Part shown: positions 35,086 through 46,925 of the stretch, piece by piece
How positions within the stretch are numbered: the first letter of the stretch is position 1
Layout of the letters: each line of letters starts with the position of its first letter
Notes under the pieces: model-generated
Seen by the model: only the letters and a program-made list of their open reading frames with translations
The model's database searches: none
Told to the model about the DNA's origin: nothing
DNA from: Gnetum montanum
Taxonomy: Eukaryota; Streptophyta; Gnetopsida; Gnetales; Gnetaceae
Direction: 5' to 3'
NCBI GenBank assembly: GCA_015680685.1
Contig: MNCI01009030.1
Coordinates: 116,523 to 180,522 of the forward strand
Length of the DNA: 64,000 nt
Position numbers and translations under genes: made by a program

Positions 35086-36991
35086 TTGCATGTTGAAAAT
35101 ATTGGGGCTAGTCCATACTTATCCCCTTGGGGTTCACACACTTGATTATAGTAAGCATAGTGAGGCATTTTATATGATGTAGTTCCCGAATAACGAGTCG
35201 ACCCACTATGATATTTGGAATCGTTAGATGGTATGCAAGGATTAGGATGATGCCTCCCATGGTTGTGTTCATTGGGCCGTATGGTTGTTGGAGTGTTAGT
35301 TGGTGGTCCTGATGAAGTTACATGAGGCGTTGGGTTCGAAGGTAAGGATGCACCACAGTGTGGAACTTATGCTGGGTTGGAAGATGCAGTGGCCTCGGAA
35401 TTGTGTTGTCCCTTCTTATAGCCATGTTTAAAGAAAGGATGCTTTTGATGTTGAGGAGGCTTTTCATTGCTGTTAGTAGCAGTAGCACAAGTGTTATTCG
35501 TGGGTTGTGATGGTGCAGGTACCTTAGGAACAATTGGTGGCGATGTATAAGGAGGGAAAGGATGAGAATGTTGAAAGTTAGGAGGAGTATAAGGTGCACA
35601 AGGTGGTGGTTGTGTTGGAGGCATGGGCTGATAGTATTGTGGAGAATAGTAATATGGTGAGATATAGTATGTTGGCCCAATTGTAGAAACAAGATGTTGA
35701 ACATGATAAGCATTTGGGTTCAGATGGTATGAAGGGTGTCTCCAGTCTAAGGGTGGTCTTCCCCATGACTGGGATTGTTGCCATTATGATCAAACATAGT
35801 ATCTCTATACGAACTTTGGATGTAATGTATTTCCCCAATGCTCATGTAAATGTAACAGTATTGGGTATTGGCCTTTGGGGTGATCGTATAGGCATATGTT
35901 GCATTCATATGTATGGTTAGTAGTTAAGAACTTATTCCCTTCATTCTTTCTTTCCGATTGTTTATTGTTTTGTCTTGCTTCTTGGGTTGTTAAAAATCTA
36001 TCCCCAATGTTATTGACACATTCTCCACACTTGTGATATAGCCAGTCCAACATCTTATTGATCTTTGCCTTGGCTTCTTCTAATGATTGTTGTATTGGCA
36101 AAGATGATGTTTCCACCTTGAGATTTGTTGATTTCTCCTTTTTATGATTATGGACCTTTGTTAAGTTAAAATTTTGGTCTCGTTGATGTTTTTCAACACT
36201 CTCCCATGTAGCTAATTCTCCTTCTTCTTTTTCTACCCACTTAATAAGCTCTTGGATTTGATGGATTTATAGTTCGTATAGTTGACCTTGGGCATATGTT
36301 CCTAAGGTCTCTCTTGTTCATTACGTAGCCCATTAATAATATGGTACATTAGCCTTTCCTTGGAAAACCCATGGCCTAGACAGTTGTTTAATAGTGCATA
36401 ATATCTTTCTAAGGCCATGTCCAAGGGTTCATGTTGTGCTTGTTTCCATCCTTGGATTTGTTTCCTCAAGGCTGACACTCTTGCATAGGTTTGATATTTT
36501 TCGTTAAAGACTTCTACCATTGTTGATCAGTGTCGTATTGAATTTGGTTTTAACGATCGATACCATACTTTAGCTTGGTTAACGAGTGTCATAGGAAAGA
36601 GCTTAATTTTTTTCCACCCGTTATCAATGTTATTCCATGTGCAGGCATCGTAGAAGGCTAGTAAATGTTGATGCAGATCTAAGCCATAACCTTCTAAAAA
36701 TTTGGGAAAGTTGTTTAAATCAAGCCTAGGTAGACAGCTCTATTTACGATGCCTACATGAGATTCGAATAGCCTCTTGTATTTGTGCTAAGCTTGTAGTG
36801 GCCAGTGGGGGTTCATCGTCATCAGGTAAGTTATGCTTTTTTGTGTTGTGATGACGTTGTTTTTGTTCATGTTCATAAGAAACTCCCACTTCGGATTGTA
36901 TACTCCAATCTTCATCATCATATAGTTCGTTGGTTCTCCAATGAACTTCCTCACTAAGTGTGGCATTATTATTATCTTGTAGGAGAGGCAT
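35086..36991 (-). pseudogene. Element C gag
   Basis: Starts at ATG 36,991 (MPLLQDNNNATLSEEVHWRT). The capsid core at 36,302-36,520 reads 'MVEVFNEKYQTYARVSALRK' and 'RYYALLNNCLGHGFSKERL', clearly homologous to A's gag. A lysine/glutamate helix region follows. The zinc knuckle near 35,850-35,890 is C-N-I-C-LYDHPKGQ with the last cysteine changed to tyrosine, then 'HLHEHWG'. The tail is proline/tyrosine/histidine-rich (35,318-35,838) and ends near 'YKMPHYAYYNQ'. Virus-like particle protein. Several stops and shifts. It differs from A in having no protease after the tail. Confidence 0.8.
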
Positions 36992-37113
36992 TGTTATGAA
37001 GTTGTGTGTGAAATTATGTGTGACTTTTTATAATTATTTCTTTCTAAGAGATATATCGTTAAGTCCTATACAGTGACCTTGTATGATATAACTAATCTAG
37101 ATAACTAGCACCG

Positions 37114-37131
37114 TCCCTAGCAACGGTGCCA
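37114..37131 (-). promoter_or_regulatory. Primer binding site of element C, tRNA-Asp type
   Basis: On the minus strand TGGCACCGTTGCTAGGGA, three changes from TGGCGCCGTTGCCGGGGA, one base inside the 5' LTR. Confidence 0.75.
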
Positions 37132-37132
37132 A

Positions 37133-37978
37133 TGATGAGTGGCGAGGTACCCCTACACTCAACCATACGAATACAAGTGTTTTCACGCGCAATCTGGTTG
37201 AACTCCGTAGACGGACTAGTTGTGGCACCTAGATAGTTATCCTTACGTCGCAGTTTGCTGTCTTCCCACCTGGACTAGTATTATAATTGTCATGTATGGT
37301 TTAGTCCAGATGAGGTGTATGATATGTTCCTAATTCTAATGCTACTCCTAAAGGCAGTGGAATGTAATATTAACTAAGCTAAGCTAGGAGGAAAAGGTAA
37401 GGAAATCTAATCTAGCCTAAGTGCGACGAGCAGCTGATTCCTTGATCAACTGTACACATCTTGGACCTCATGCACGACTACCACTAGGATTACCAAGTGC
37501 AGATCCTAGGTATGCCACTGGGATACCAAGTAGTCACACTTAAATGCTCGTAATCAAGTTTTACTCGTTCCGCGTTCTAGGAGTTTACGGGTGAGAGAGA
37601 AAACAATAAATAACATGAAATAAATAAACAAATAAATAACAAAGTGAATGCTGCAATGATGAAGTAATCTCAATCTTTATTGCTGATCATGTGTGTGTCC
37701 AAGTACATCACACTCGAATAAAGAATGCCATACAATTACATTCACCACACTGTGGGCAGACACTGGAAAAATAATCTAACTCTGGAGGATCAAACTGCAA
37801 GAAGTTCACTACAATCTAAACTAATGACGAAACAAGGGAGAGTCGCTTCTTATTTATAGATATTGCGAAGGACTACGATATCGCATACGCAATATCGTAG
37901 GGGAAGACGCGATATCGCAGGGGATGCGATATCGCGACGGACGCGATATTGTGGCCCATGCGATATCGCGTCCCATCA
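37133..37978 (-). repeat. 5' LTR of element C
   Basis: 846 bp, matching 29,313-30,139 closely. On the minus strand it begins TGATGGGACGCGATATCGC. Its GATATC cluster (37,873-37,970) is longer than in the 3' LTR. TATA is the complement of 37,849-37,860. Confidence 0.9.
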
Positions 37979-37983
37979 CTCCT

Positions 37984-38880
37984 CAAGAGAATTATGAACC
38001 AACATTAAGGAGATCTACTAAAGTTAGGTAATCAATGATTCCTAGTGACTATATAGTGTATCTACAAGTGTCTAACTACAACATAGGAGCCAAATCCCAA
38101 AACATTTTTACAAGCCATGAGTTGTAAGGAATCTGACTTGTGGTATGATGCCATCAAAGATGAGATGAAATCTATATCATCTAATGAAGTTTGGAATCTT
38201 GTCAAGTTACCTAATGGTGTAAAAGCCATTGGATGCAAATGTGTCTCCAAGACAAAGAAAGACTCCTTAGGTAGCATGGAAAGATATAAGGAAAGACTTG
38301 TTGCTAAAGGGTTCACTTAGATAGAGGGAATAGATTACATAGAGACCTTTTCTCCTATATCTAAGAAGGACTCCCTTCCTAGGATTATGGCATTGGTTGC
38401 CCATTTTGATTTTGAAGTACATTATATGGATGTGAAAATGACATTCTTCAATGGTGATATAGAGGAAGAGGTTTATATGAAACAACTTGAAGGATTTTCC
38501 TATAGTGGTGGCAAGCAATTGGTATACAAGCTTAAGAAATCCATATATGGATTGAAACAAGCTTCCCGTCAATGATATTTAAAATTTCATGATGTCATCA
38601 CTTCATTTGATTTTAAAGAAAACATCATGGATCAATGTATACACCAGAAGGTCACTATGAGTAAAATTTGTTTCCTTGTCCTATATGTGGATGAGATCCT
38701 TCTTGTGACCAATGGTAATGGATTTCTATACAAGGTGAAACATTTTCTCTTTAAGAACTTCAACATGAAGGATATATGTGAGGCATCTTATGTCATTGGC
38801 ATTAAGATCCATACGGATAGATCTAGATGTATTCTAGGACTATCACAAGAAACCTATATCAATAAAGTTTTAGAGAGGTT
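37984..38880 (+). pseudogene. Copia-2 reverse transcriptase
   Basis: Open pieces at 38,117-38,320, 38,387-38,575 and 38,627-38,884. The domain reads 'LWYDAIKDEMKSISSNEVWN', 'RYKERLVAKGFT', 'YMDVKMTFFNGDIEEEVYMK', 'LKKSIYGLKQASRQ', then the catalytic block 'LYVDEILLVTNG' near 38,681-38,715 and 'YVIGIKIHTDRS'. The usual YVDD reads YVDE, changing the second catalytic aspartate. Only a few stops separate the pieces (38,318, 38,573), so this is among the better preserved pol regions of the window. Its relative in copia-1 is inverted at 15,090-15,584. Confidence 0.85.
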
Positions 38881-39665
38881 ATGAATGAAAGATTGTTTAT
38901 CAAGTATAGCATTCATTGTAAAGGGTGACAAGTTCAATTTGAACTAGTGCCCCAGGAATGATTTAGAGAAAAGGTAGATGAGCAACATTCCATATGCTTC
39001 AACTATTGGAAGCCTAATGTATGCATAGGTTTGCACAAGACCTAACATTCTAGTTTCTATGGGAATGTTGGGTAGATATCAGAGTAATCTAGACATTAAC
39101 CACTGGAGGGCTACAAAGAAGATAATGAGATACCTTCAAGGTACAAAAGATTACATGCTTATGTATAGACGAACTAACAATCTAGAAGTTATTCACTACT
39201 CTAATTTAGACTTTGGTGGCTATGTTGATTCAATGAAATTAACATCTAGTTATGTTTTTATGTTGTCTAGAGGAGATGTGTCTTGGAGGAGTGGAAAAAA
39301 AAAATCTGGTTGCTACTTCCATAATGGAGATAGATTTCGTTTCTTATTTTAAGGCTACTTCACATGGTGTATGGTTAAAGAGTTTCATGTCAGGATTTAG
39401 AATTGTAGATTCTATATATAGGCTATTAAGAATATTTTGTGACAATTCAGCTACTGTCTCTATGGCTAAGAATAATAAGAGTGGTAGTTGAAGTAAACAC
39501 ATCGACATAAACTACTTAACCATAAGGGAACATATTAAGGAGAAAAAAGTAGTCATTGAACATATAAGTATTGAATTGATGATAGATAATTCTTTGACAA
39601 AAGGAATGTCACCGAAGTCATTTAAGGATTATGTAGTTGAGATGAGACTTGGTTCTATAATATAA
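38881..39665 (+). pseudogene. Copia-2 RT connection and RNase H
   Basis: 'IPYASTIGSLMYA' (about 38,985-39,030) and 'GRYQSNLDINHWRATKKIMR' open the region (frame 39,059-39,352). 'SNLDFGGYVDSMK' carries the first RNase H acidic site. 'ATSHGVWLKSFMSGFRIVDS', 'IFCDNSATVSMAKNN' and 'KHIDINYL' follow in another frame (39,252-39,491), then 'IELMIDNSLTKGM'. One frameshift near 39,300 falls in an A-run of eight. Confidence 0.8.
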
Positions 39666-39954
39666 TTTGTTTGTACATACAATTTTACAGTCTTAATGAA
39701 ACTCTTATTTAATTGTGATGTTTTCTCATATTCAATTTAAACATATAGTTATTAGAAAAAATTCACATATGACACAATCAACAATGAACATTGGATTTAT
39801 TCATAAAGTTTAGTTACTATATAAGAAATTAAATTTGAGAAATAATACATTATAATACACAGAAGATAATACTTACATTGAAAGGAACTATCACCATAAT
39901 TCATATAACTTTTTTTGAAATTTGGGTTTGATAAATATTAGGTTAAATATGGAA

Positions 39955-39968
39955 ACCAAGTGGGAGAA
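39955..39968 (+). promoter_or_regulatory. Polypurine tract of copia-2
   Basis: 'accaagtgggagaa' directly before TGTAACTATTTACACG, the same as copia-1's tract. Confidence 0.7.
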
Positions 39969-40426
39969 TGTAACTATTTACACGTTACAGAAAGTTTCAA
40001 TGTAACTATTTACGCATTACAAAAAGTTTCAATATAATCGTTTACATGTTACGGAACACTCAAAATTAATGATTTTAAAATTGAAGCCAAATAAATTTAT
40101 TGTAATGGTTTTCACAAAAATGGTTTCATACTTCCCATTTAAATTAGAAGTTAATCTTTAGCAATGTATTTTTTCTAGCATATAAAATGTTCTTGATGAA
40201 AGAACAAATGGTACGAGAATACATCAAACTCACGGTAGTGTTGCAGTTTTTATCCTAGCACAAACACTCAAAGTCTGCATACACTATCGTTGTTGAGCCT
40301 TAGTGTGATAGAAGAATTCAGAACACTCTTTGAAACATGTTCACGTAGTCCAAACGAGAGCATCAATGGTTGAAGGTGAGTTTTATATTTATTTCTGCAT
40401 TTTGGTGATTTGTGTGCAGCAACAAT
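39969..40426 (+). repeat. 3' LTR of copia-2 (right end approximate)
   Basis: Begins TGTAACTATTTACACGTTAC, with three short repeats of 'gtaactatttacrcrttac' and 'aaaagtttcaat' at the start. The right end is placed where the 243-bp array resumes at 'gcagcaacaatattcc'; the exact last base is not certain. Confidence 0.6.
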
Positions 40427-40868
40427 ATTCCATGGGGCCTGGATTTTTGGTTTCATAATGCAGTCCATACATTTTTGGATTCATGATGCAGTCCTTGCAC
40501 ACCCTGGTTTCCAATGCATGTATACGGAATTTGGTGAATTCACAACGTTATCCACCCTTACCATAATAATTTTGGATTAAGGTAGACTTAATGGAAAATA
40601 GAAACCACATTCGAAGCATTAAAAAAGTTGAGGGGAGTAAATTTTGGTTTCTGTGTTTTCCCTTTTATAGAAAAACGTCCATTGTAAGCAACAACAATAT
40701 TCCATATGGACCAGGATCTTTGGATTCATGATGCAGTCCACGCAGCACGGTATTATCGGTGTCATAGTGTACATCTACAATATTTGGTGAATTCACAAGG
40801 TGTGCACCTGTGCCATCATATTTTCTCTCTAGTTTGACATCCATTGGCTTTTAGCCGTGTGAGCAGGG
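40427..40868. repeat. ~243-bp array, copy 2 (last part)
   Basis: Just under two units ('agcaacaatattcca', 'tttggattaaggtagactta', 'aaaccacattcg', 'gagtaaattttggtttctgt'), ending like copy 1 with 'cattggcttttagccgtgtg'. Confidence 0.8.
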
Positions 40869-41488
40869 ATGGTTCCCAGTTAAAACAGTTACTCGGTGTG
40901 AAACAATGTTAAAGTATTTAAAATTTTCTCTAAATCAATATTAAAGTATCACACTAGTAATTCTTTTGTCATCCTAAAATTAACTGCATTACATCTCAAC
41001 TTGCAACTAATTGTAATTTTATTTATTCTCTCTGATCTTGGAGAAATCAATTGCAACTTATATTTTATCTTCTAATAATAATAATAATAATAATACGCAA
41101 ATTATAGATGGTACAATTATCATGAAACTTTTACTCAAATCTAAAATTTAAATCCAAATAGAAACATCTAGGTAAATTTTTTACTTTATAAAATTTCATG
41201 ATTTAAATTATGATTTGTATAAGATTTATGGTGTTTTTTTATTTATTTTTAAAAAACTTTTATTGTAAAATTCAACGATTTAAATGATGATTTGTATGTG
41301 ATTTATCATGGTTATTTTCAAAAAGCTATACATTCTTCCATATAATCCATAAAATTAGAAATTTAAAATATTGCTTTATAAAATATTTTACTATAAAATT
41401 TAATTATTTAAATTACAATTTATAGGTGATTTATGGTAATCTTTTCCATCTATTTTTTTATAAAAATTTACTTATGGAAAAATTTAAC

Positions 41489-41652
41489 AATAAAAGTAAT
41501 GATTTATACATAATTTATTGTGAGTTCTCATATCTAGTTCTTTTAAGAAAGGTGTTTGATTATCTAATATAATAAAAATGATGATTTATACATAATTTAT
41601 TGTGACTTCTCATATCTAGTTCTTTTAAGAAAGGTGTTTGATTATCTAATAT
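41489..41652. repeat. 82-bp tandem duplication unique to R2
   Basis: Two adjacent copies of 'aataaaagtaatgatttata' ... 'gattatctaatat', 82 bp each. R1 has one copy at about 2320-2405, so the duplication followed the segmental duplication. Confidence 0.8.
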
Positions 41653-42005
41653 AATACCATTTTTAAATTTATGTTCTTATAGAGAACTTTTTACCAAGAT
41701 TTTTTTTAATCCTATATATATATTTTAAAAAAAGTTGTTAGATTCTCCAATGTGATACCATTTTTCAATCTAAGTTCTTGTAAAACATGGTTTGCATCCT
41801 TTATGTTTGGTCTCAATTGGTTCATATTGATATAAAATCTTTCAATCATGTATACTAGTAGCTTTCTAGTTTACCTACCTATAACCATTGGTCTTTATAT
41901 TCCTCTTCCTACTCCAAGCCTTCACTACTATCCTACTCTGTCATTATTTTGTACTTCAAACCCTCCACTACCACCCATCTTGAATTTCACCTTATCATTA
42001 AGTTG

Positions 42006-42857
42006 ATGTGTGATGGGACGCGATATCACATAGGCCACGATATTGTGTATGCGATATCGCGTACGCGATATCGTGTCTTCCTTTGCGATATCGCGTACGC
42101 GATATCACAGTCTGCTGCAATGTCTATAAATAAGAAGCGGCTCTCCCTTGTTTCATAACATAGAATAGAAGTAGCAAAGCTTTAGCAGTTTGATCCCTCC
42201 AGAGATAGATTATTTTCCCGTGTCTGCTCGCAGTGTGGTGAATGTAATTGTACGACATCCTTTATTCGAGTGTGACGTACTTGTAGACGCACATGACTGG
42301 AAATAAAAATTGAGATTACTTTATCATTGCAGCATTTACTTTGTTTATTTATTTATTCAATTGATATTTACTACTTTCATAATTAGTCTCTCTCACCCTT
42401 ATCTCCTAGTAGCGTGGAATAAGTACGACTTGATTATGAGCATTTAAGTGTGATTACTTGGTAACCCAGTGGCGTACCTAGGATCTACGCTTGGTAATCC
42501 CAGTGGTAGTTGTGTACGAAGTCCAAGATGTATACGAATGATCAAGGAATGAATGCTCATTGCACTTAGGCTAGATTAGATTCTTTTACCCTTTCCTCCT
42601 AGCTTAGCTTAGTTAATATTATCTTTCCTTGCCTCAGGAGTAGCATTAGATTAGGAACACATCATACACCTCACTCTGGACTAAACCATACGTGACAAAT
42701 ATAATACTAGTCCAGGTGGGAAGATAGCGAACTGCGACGTAAGGATAACCGTCTAGGTGCCACAACTAGTTCGTCTGTGGAGTTCGATCGGATCACGCAT
42801 GAGAATGCTCGTATTCGTATGGTTGAGTGTAGGGGTACCTTGCCACTCATCAATGTG
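42006..42857 (+). mobile_element. Solo LTR of the C family with exact 5-bp target duplication
   Basis: The LTR is 42,011-42,852 (842 bp), TGATGGGACGCGATATCAC to CCTTGCCACTCATCA, flanked by ATGTG (42,006-42,010 and 42,853-42,857). The empty site survives in R1 as 'agttgatgtgactttagaac' (about 2769-2788). U3 holds six GATATC/GATATT units up to 42,108, then CTATAAATAAG at 42,124. A poly(A) signal region and the 'cttggtaacccagt' / 'cttggtaatcccag' pair follow (42,457-42,503). It arose by LTR-LTR recombination of a full element. Confidence 0.95.
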
Positions 42858-43787
42858 ACTTTAGAACTTGCTTGATAGTAATTATTGAAATCATTGAATC
42901 GTTTACCATTCAAAACCATGGTCATTAATGTTGGGGTTTAAGGCCCATTTTATATTCCTTATTCCCTTCTTCTTTTCTATATGTAAGACTACTACTCTAT
43001 CAATGCTCATGGCCTCTCTAAGCTAGAAGAAAAGCTAAAGGTACATGTCATCTTGGATAAGTTCCAAGGATGATGCTAATGGATTTACTTGGAGCTATGA
43101 CTATTCTTAGAAGTTTGCAACCCTTGATGGAGGCCATAGAGATTGCAAGACATTATGAGTTTCAATGATATTTGTTAGCAATGACAAGGAAGGTGTATTC
43201 CCTACAATCAAGGGTGCAAAGGAGGTTAGTCCATCAACAAGTTAACAATTGCAATAAGATAGTACTTTAGTCATCATTGAAGAAGAAAAAGGAGAAATTA
43301 TTGCTAACCTTATCTTTGATGAGAAAGTAGATAAGTATTAATATATCTTGCTTTTTTGGTAATTTAGATCTTAATGCTTTCCTAGATTAAATTAGATGGA
43401 GTCATATTTCAAGGTAGAAGAGAGAAATCAAAAAAGAAGAAAATTGTAGTTGCCAAGTTAATTAGGCTTGTTGTTACATGGTGGGTTGGGCAAGTACTAA
43501 TGAAACGATGGTTAAAGGAATTTTTCTTTTAAAAAGATGTAGATATAGTTTGTATAGAAGTCAACAAAGAGTAAGCTTCTTCCATTGCATTACTGCCAAG
43601 ATTTTTACTTGAACTTGTAAGAGTTGAAATAGAGAGAAAGAGTTATGGTTGCCTATGGAAAATTTTATCAGCTATTTATTCATAGTGAGGTAAAAGAGGA
43701 AACCAAACAGGAGTTTTCCTAATACATTGGTGGTCTTTGAATGACTATCCAAAATGAAATGAGTATGGTAAATCTAGTAAGTATGAA

Positions 43788-46700
43788 ATTTTGGTTCTAG
43801 TATACATTTTGGTAATTCATGCCCTAGTCACTCTACTTGCCCAAGATGTGGATTTTAGGATAGAGAAAAAGATGAATTCAATAAGCCCAAATTTAAAGTG
43901 ATAGATGGTCATATTTACATATAGAAATACAACTAAAATAAGTGAAAGCATAAAGACAAAGTTCAGACTTCAAGAAAAGTTAGAGATAAAATCAAGCCAA
44001 ATTAGCTCTTTTGTAACATAGGGACCAAAGCCATAAAGTCTATTTTGAATCATTTTCCATAAAATACATGATTGAAAGTTTCATTATTTTCATTTTTGGA
44101 AAAATATTGATGAGTAAAAGTAATTAAAGCATGGTTCTAATCTCTAGTGTCTCTTGAATTTCCAGCCCAATTTTCCATAAAATAGGCTTGTCCCATCATA
44201 TTCTATTATGGCTCCATCATTTGTCTATAAATATGTATGAAGATCATGTTTGTAAGAGATAACATTGATTGCATTGAGAAAAATTTATGCTACAACAATA
44301 AGATTATATTATGACATTTCCACTCTAATAACTTTCATCATCCATCAACGATTTATCATATCCACTAATTCATTATTCCAAAAAGTTGAATAATTATATT
44401 CTAAGCCACTTTTATGTAATAAATTTCAACCATCAAATTAACTTAAATTAATTCCAAATTTTGTAGGCTTATGGATAAGAGAGCGAACTTTCCAACAAAC
44501 CTAAGATCATTCCAAAACTCATTTGGATCACGAAGATATTGCAACTACAAAAATAAAAACATCACTTTTTCTCAATTAGGCCACCTACATCATTGGATAG
44601 ATTAGACAGCCAAAAATTTTTAAAATAACAAAATTATTTCAAATTTTCTTACATCTTAAAAATCAAAAATTAGTATTAGAGCAAAGGACGAAGTCATGAG
44701 AAATTCCAGTAAGAATTTTCTAACATGTTCAATAATTTATGATGGTACTTAAAATTTCAAAGTATGGCAAAAATTGATATAGGAACTATTATATCACAAT
44801 GATATTTAGATGATTTTGGACAAAGGTAGTGAAATTCCTAAAGCATTGAACCAAAATTTAAGAAAAAGATTCCAAAAAATAATTAAAAAAGAAGAATTGA
44901 AAAAAGGCATTATATGCAATTCAGTGTGTAGAAGAATTACAAATGTAACTTCAAAATTGAAGACTAGCAAGGAAATATAGCAATTTATCTAGAAAAATAT
45001 AAAGATAAGAAGTGTATAAATTAATGTGAAGAAAAGTTAGAAGCTACAAAAGGTCAAGAAGAGCGAACTAGAAAAAGAAACTACAAAAGGCCGAGGAGAG
45101 GAAACTAGAGAAAACCAAAACAAGAAGTTATAAAATAAACGAGAGCACCATCAAATTGAAGAGGTAAAAAGAAAATATAAGGTCTAAAAAAATAAAGAAA
45201 GGGCTAACAATATTCTTCAAGATAAAAAAATACCAACTCATTTTGCTTTCTATCATCAAAATAAGAGAGTCCCTTCAAACTTGTGACTCTTAGAAAAGTG
45301 GTTATACTAATCATATAACATCAAGGATATATGACTTTAATGAACTCAAATTTACAAATAACATTGATAAAGTTTAGCTTGAAGATGGAAGAAAATTGGA
45401 GGTATTAGGAGTTGGAAACATTATCATTAATTTGGAACATGGAAATAAATTAGAAATCAAAGATTTCCATTATATGTTTAATCTCCAAAAGTCATTGCTA
45501 TCAATAAGTCAATTAACATATGATGATTAAAGCCTAGTGTTGAAAAAAGACTTCTACATTATTTTTAATCAAAATAATACAAAGTATAGTTTGAAAAGCT
45601 TCACAATTAGATCTACTACTTAGAGTCACTATCAAAAATAGAGAAATTAGAAAATATGAAAAATCAAAAGGTGCTTTTAAAGAATGAAAATAAGATTGAA
45701 GAAATAAAAGACCTAGAACATTGGCTACAAAATTTATTCAAAGAATAAAAGCAAGCTGTTATCACCACAAAATCAAAAATGAAAGAATTGAAAGAAGAAT
45801 AGAAGGAGGTCTACTCAGTAAAATTAGATTTTACAAAACCAAAAGATCCTACCATCATTACTCCAAAATAATCAAAAGAGGTAGAAGACAATCTAATACA
45901 AGAATCAATCATTGAATCACAAAATTAGCAAAGAGAAGATCAACTAAGAAAAACTATAATAAAAAACATTAAACAAGTTTCCAATAATATAAGAGTTTGA
46001 CTACTTAATAATAATCCAAAACAACTCCAAAGTGCATCTTAAAGGAGGGATTGTTAGTTCTAGTATGCACTTTGGTAACTTACACTACATTCATTCTACT
46101 TGCCCACGATGTGAATTTCAAGATATACAAAAAAGTGAATTCAATAAGTTTGAATTCAAAGTAATAGCAGGTCATATTTACATATAGAAATGCATCAAAA
46201 GGAACTGAAAGCATGAAGATAAAGTTTAAACTTCAAGAAAAGTCAAAGATCAAGTCAATCCAAATTAGCTCTTTTGTAACATAGGGACCAAAGCCATGTA
46301 AAGTCAATTTGAAATATTTTGCTATAAAATACAAAATATAAATTTTTATTATTTTTAATAAAAATATTGATGGGTAGATGTATTTAGAGAATGACCCAAA
46401 TCTCTTGTGTCTCTTGAATTTTTAGCCCAATTTTTCATAAAATAGGTTTGTTATTCTATTATGAACCCATCATTTAGCTATAAATATGTGGGCAAATCAT
46501 GTTTGTAATAGATGAAATTAATGCTATTAAGGAAAATTGGTGCTACAATAATAAGATAGATTATGTTATGAAATTTTCTACTCTAATAAGTTTCATCATC
46601 CATCATTAATTCATTGTATTCACCAATTCATTAATGCAAAAAATTGAACAATCACATTTGGGGACACTCTTGTGTAACAAAGTTTAACCATCAAATTAAC

Positions 46701-46925
46701 TCAAATCAATTCCAAAATTTGTAGACATATAGATTATAGAATGAGATTTACCACAAGCCTAAGATCAATCCAAAACTCATCTAGACCACAAGGATATCAC
46801 AAATACAAAATAAAAAAAAATGTAGATTTCTTTAGTTGGGCCACTCACATCATCCAATAGATCGGGCTATTAAAAATATACAAAGAAAAAAAACTCTTTC
46901 AAATCTTCTTACATTTTAAAAATCA
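43788..46925 (+). mobile_element. Paralogue of the 3897-6995 copia-like element in R2
   Basis: Same site and structure as 3897-6995: 5' LTR 43,788-44,665, primer site 'TTAGTATTAGAGCAAAGG' near 44,670, protease remnant about 45,230-45,600, purine tract 'cttaaaggagggat', 3' LTR 46,052-46,925. Because flanks are also shared, it is a duplicated copy, not a second insertion. The protease is more broken than in copy 1 (a one-base shift destroys the active-site block near 45,290). A ~45-bp stretch near 45,160-45,215 is extra relative to copy 1. Confidence 0.8.

Larger units (their letters stand above)
29313..37978 (-). mobile_element. Element C: pol-less Athila-type element with gag and ORF2
   Basis: 8.67 kb, minus strand. 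Order in reading direction: 5' LTR, tRNA-Asp primer site, gag with zinc knuckle and proline-rich tail, 1.35-kb spacer, internal promoter module, leader intron, ORF2 (~919 codons), polypurine tract, 3' LTR. I searched the internal region in all frames of the supplied translations and by eye for protease, RT, RNase H and integrase motifs and found none. It shares LTR ends, primer site, polypurine tract and gag ancestry with A. The same architecture is present in D, so the lack of pol is a family property and not a single deletion. Confidence 0.85.
28272..40426 (+). mobile_element. Copia-2: 5'-truncated Ty1/copia element split by element C
   Basis: Plus-strand element starting abruptly in the pre-integrase zinc region, with no 5' LTR, gag or protease. 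Integrase (28,272-29,270) and RT/RNase H (37,984-39,660) are separated by element C. A polypurine tract and 3' LTR follow. RNase H and RT are close relatives of copia-1's. Both ends lie in the 243-bp array but at different phases of the unit, so the 5' end was lost by deletion rather than being the original junction. Confidence 0.8.
40869..43787 (+). pseudogene. Relic R2, left part (second segment copy)
   Basis: Follows 1691-3896 line by line, with an AAT microsatellite at 41,070-41,095 and the same gypsy gag vestige (about 43,395-43,500, 'gttgccaagttaattaggc', 'catggtgggttgggc'). Differences: the solo LTR at 42,011-42,852, an 82-bp tandem duplication at 41,489-41,652, and about 130 bp absent after 'ctctctaagctag' (43,025) relative to 2996-3130. 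Confidence 0.7.

Noticed and set aside
35318-35713. Leucine/histidine-rich 131-codon minus-strand frame as a gene
   Set aside because: It is the out-of-frame shadow of the proline/tyrosine/histidine-rich tail of element C's gag.
42016-42115. GATATC palindromes as ends of a MITE or DNA transposon
   Set aside because: They lie inside LTRs whose ends are fixed by exact 5-bp target duplications, and the cluster has no target duplication of its own.
43788-46925. Second independent insertion of the copia-like element
   Set aside because: Flanking sequence on both sides is the same as around 3897-6995, so it was duplicated with its surroundings.
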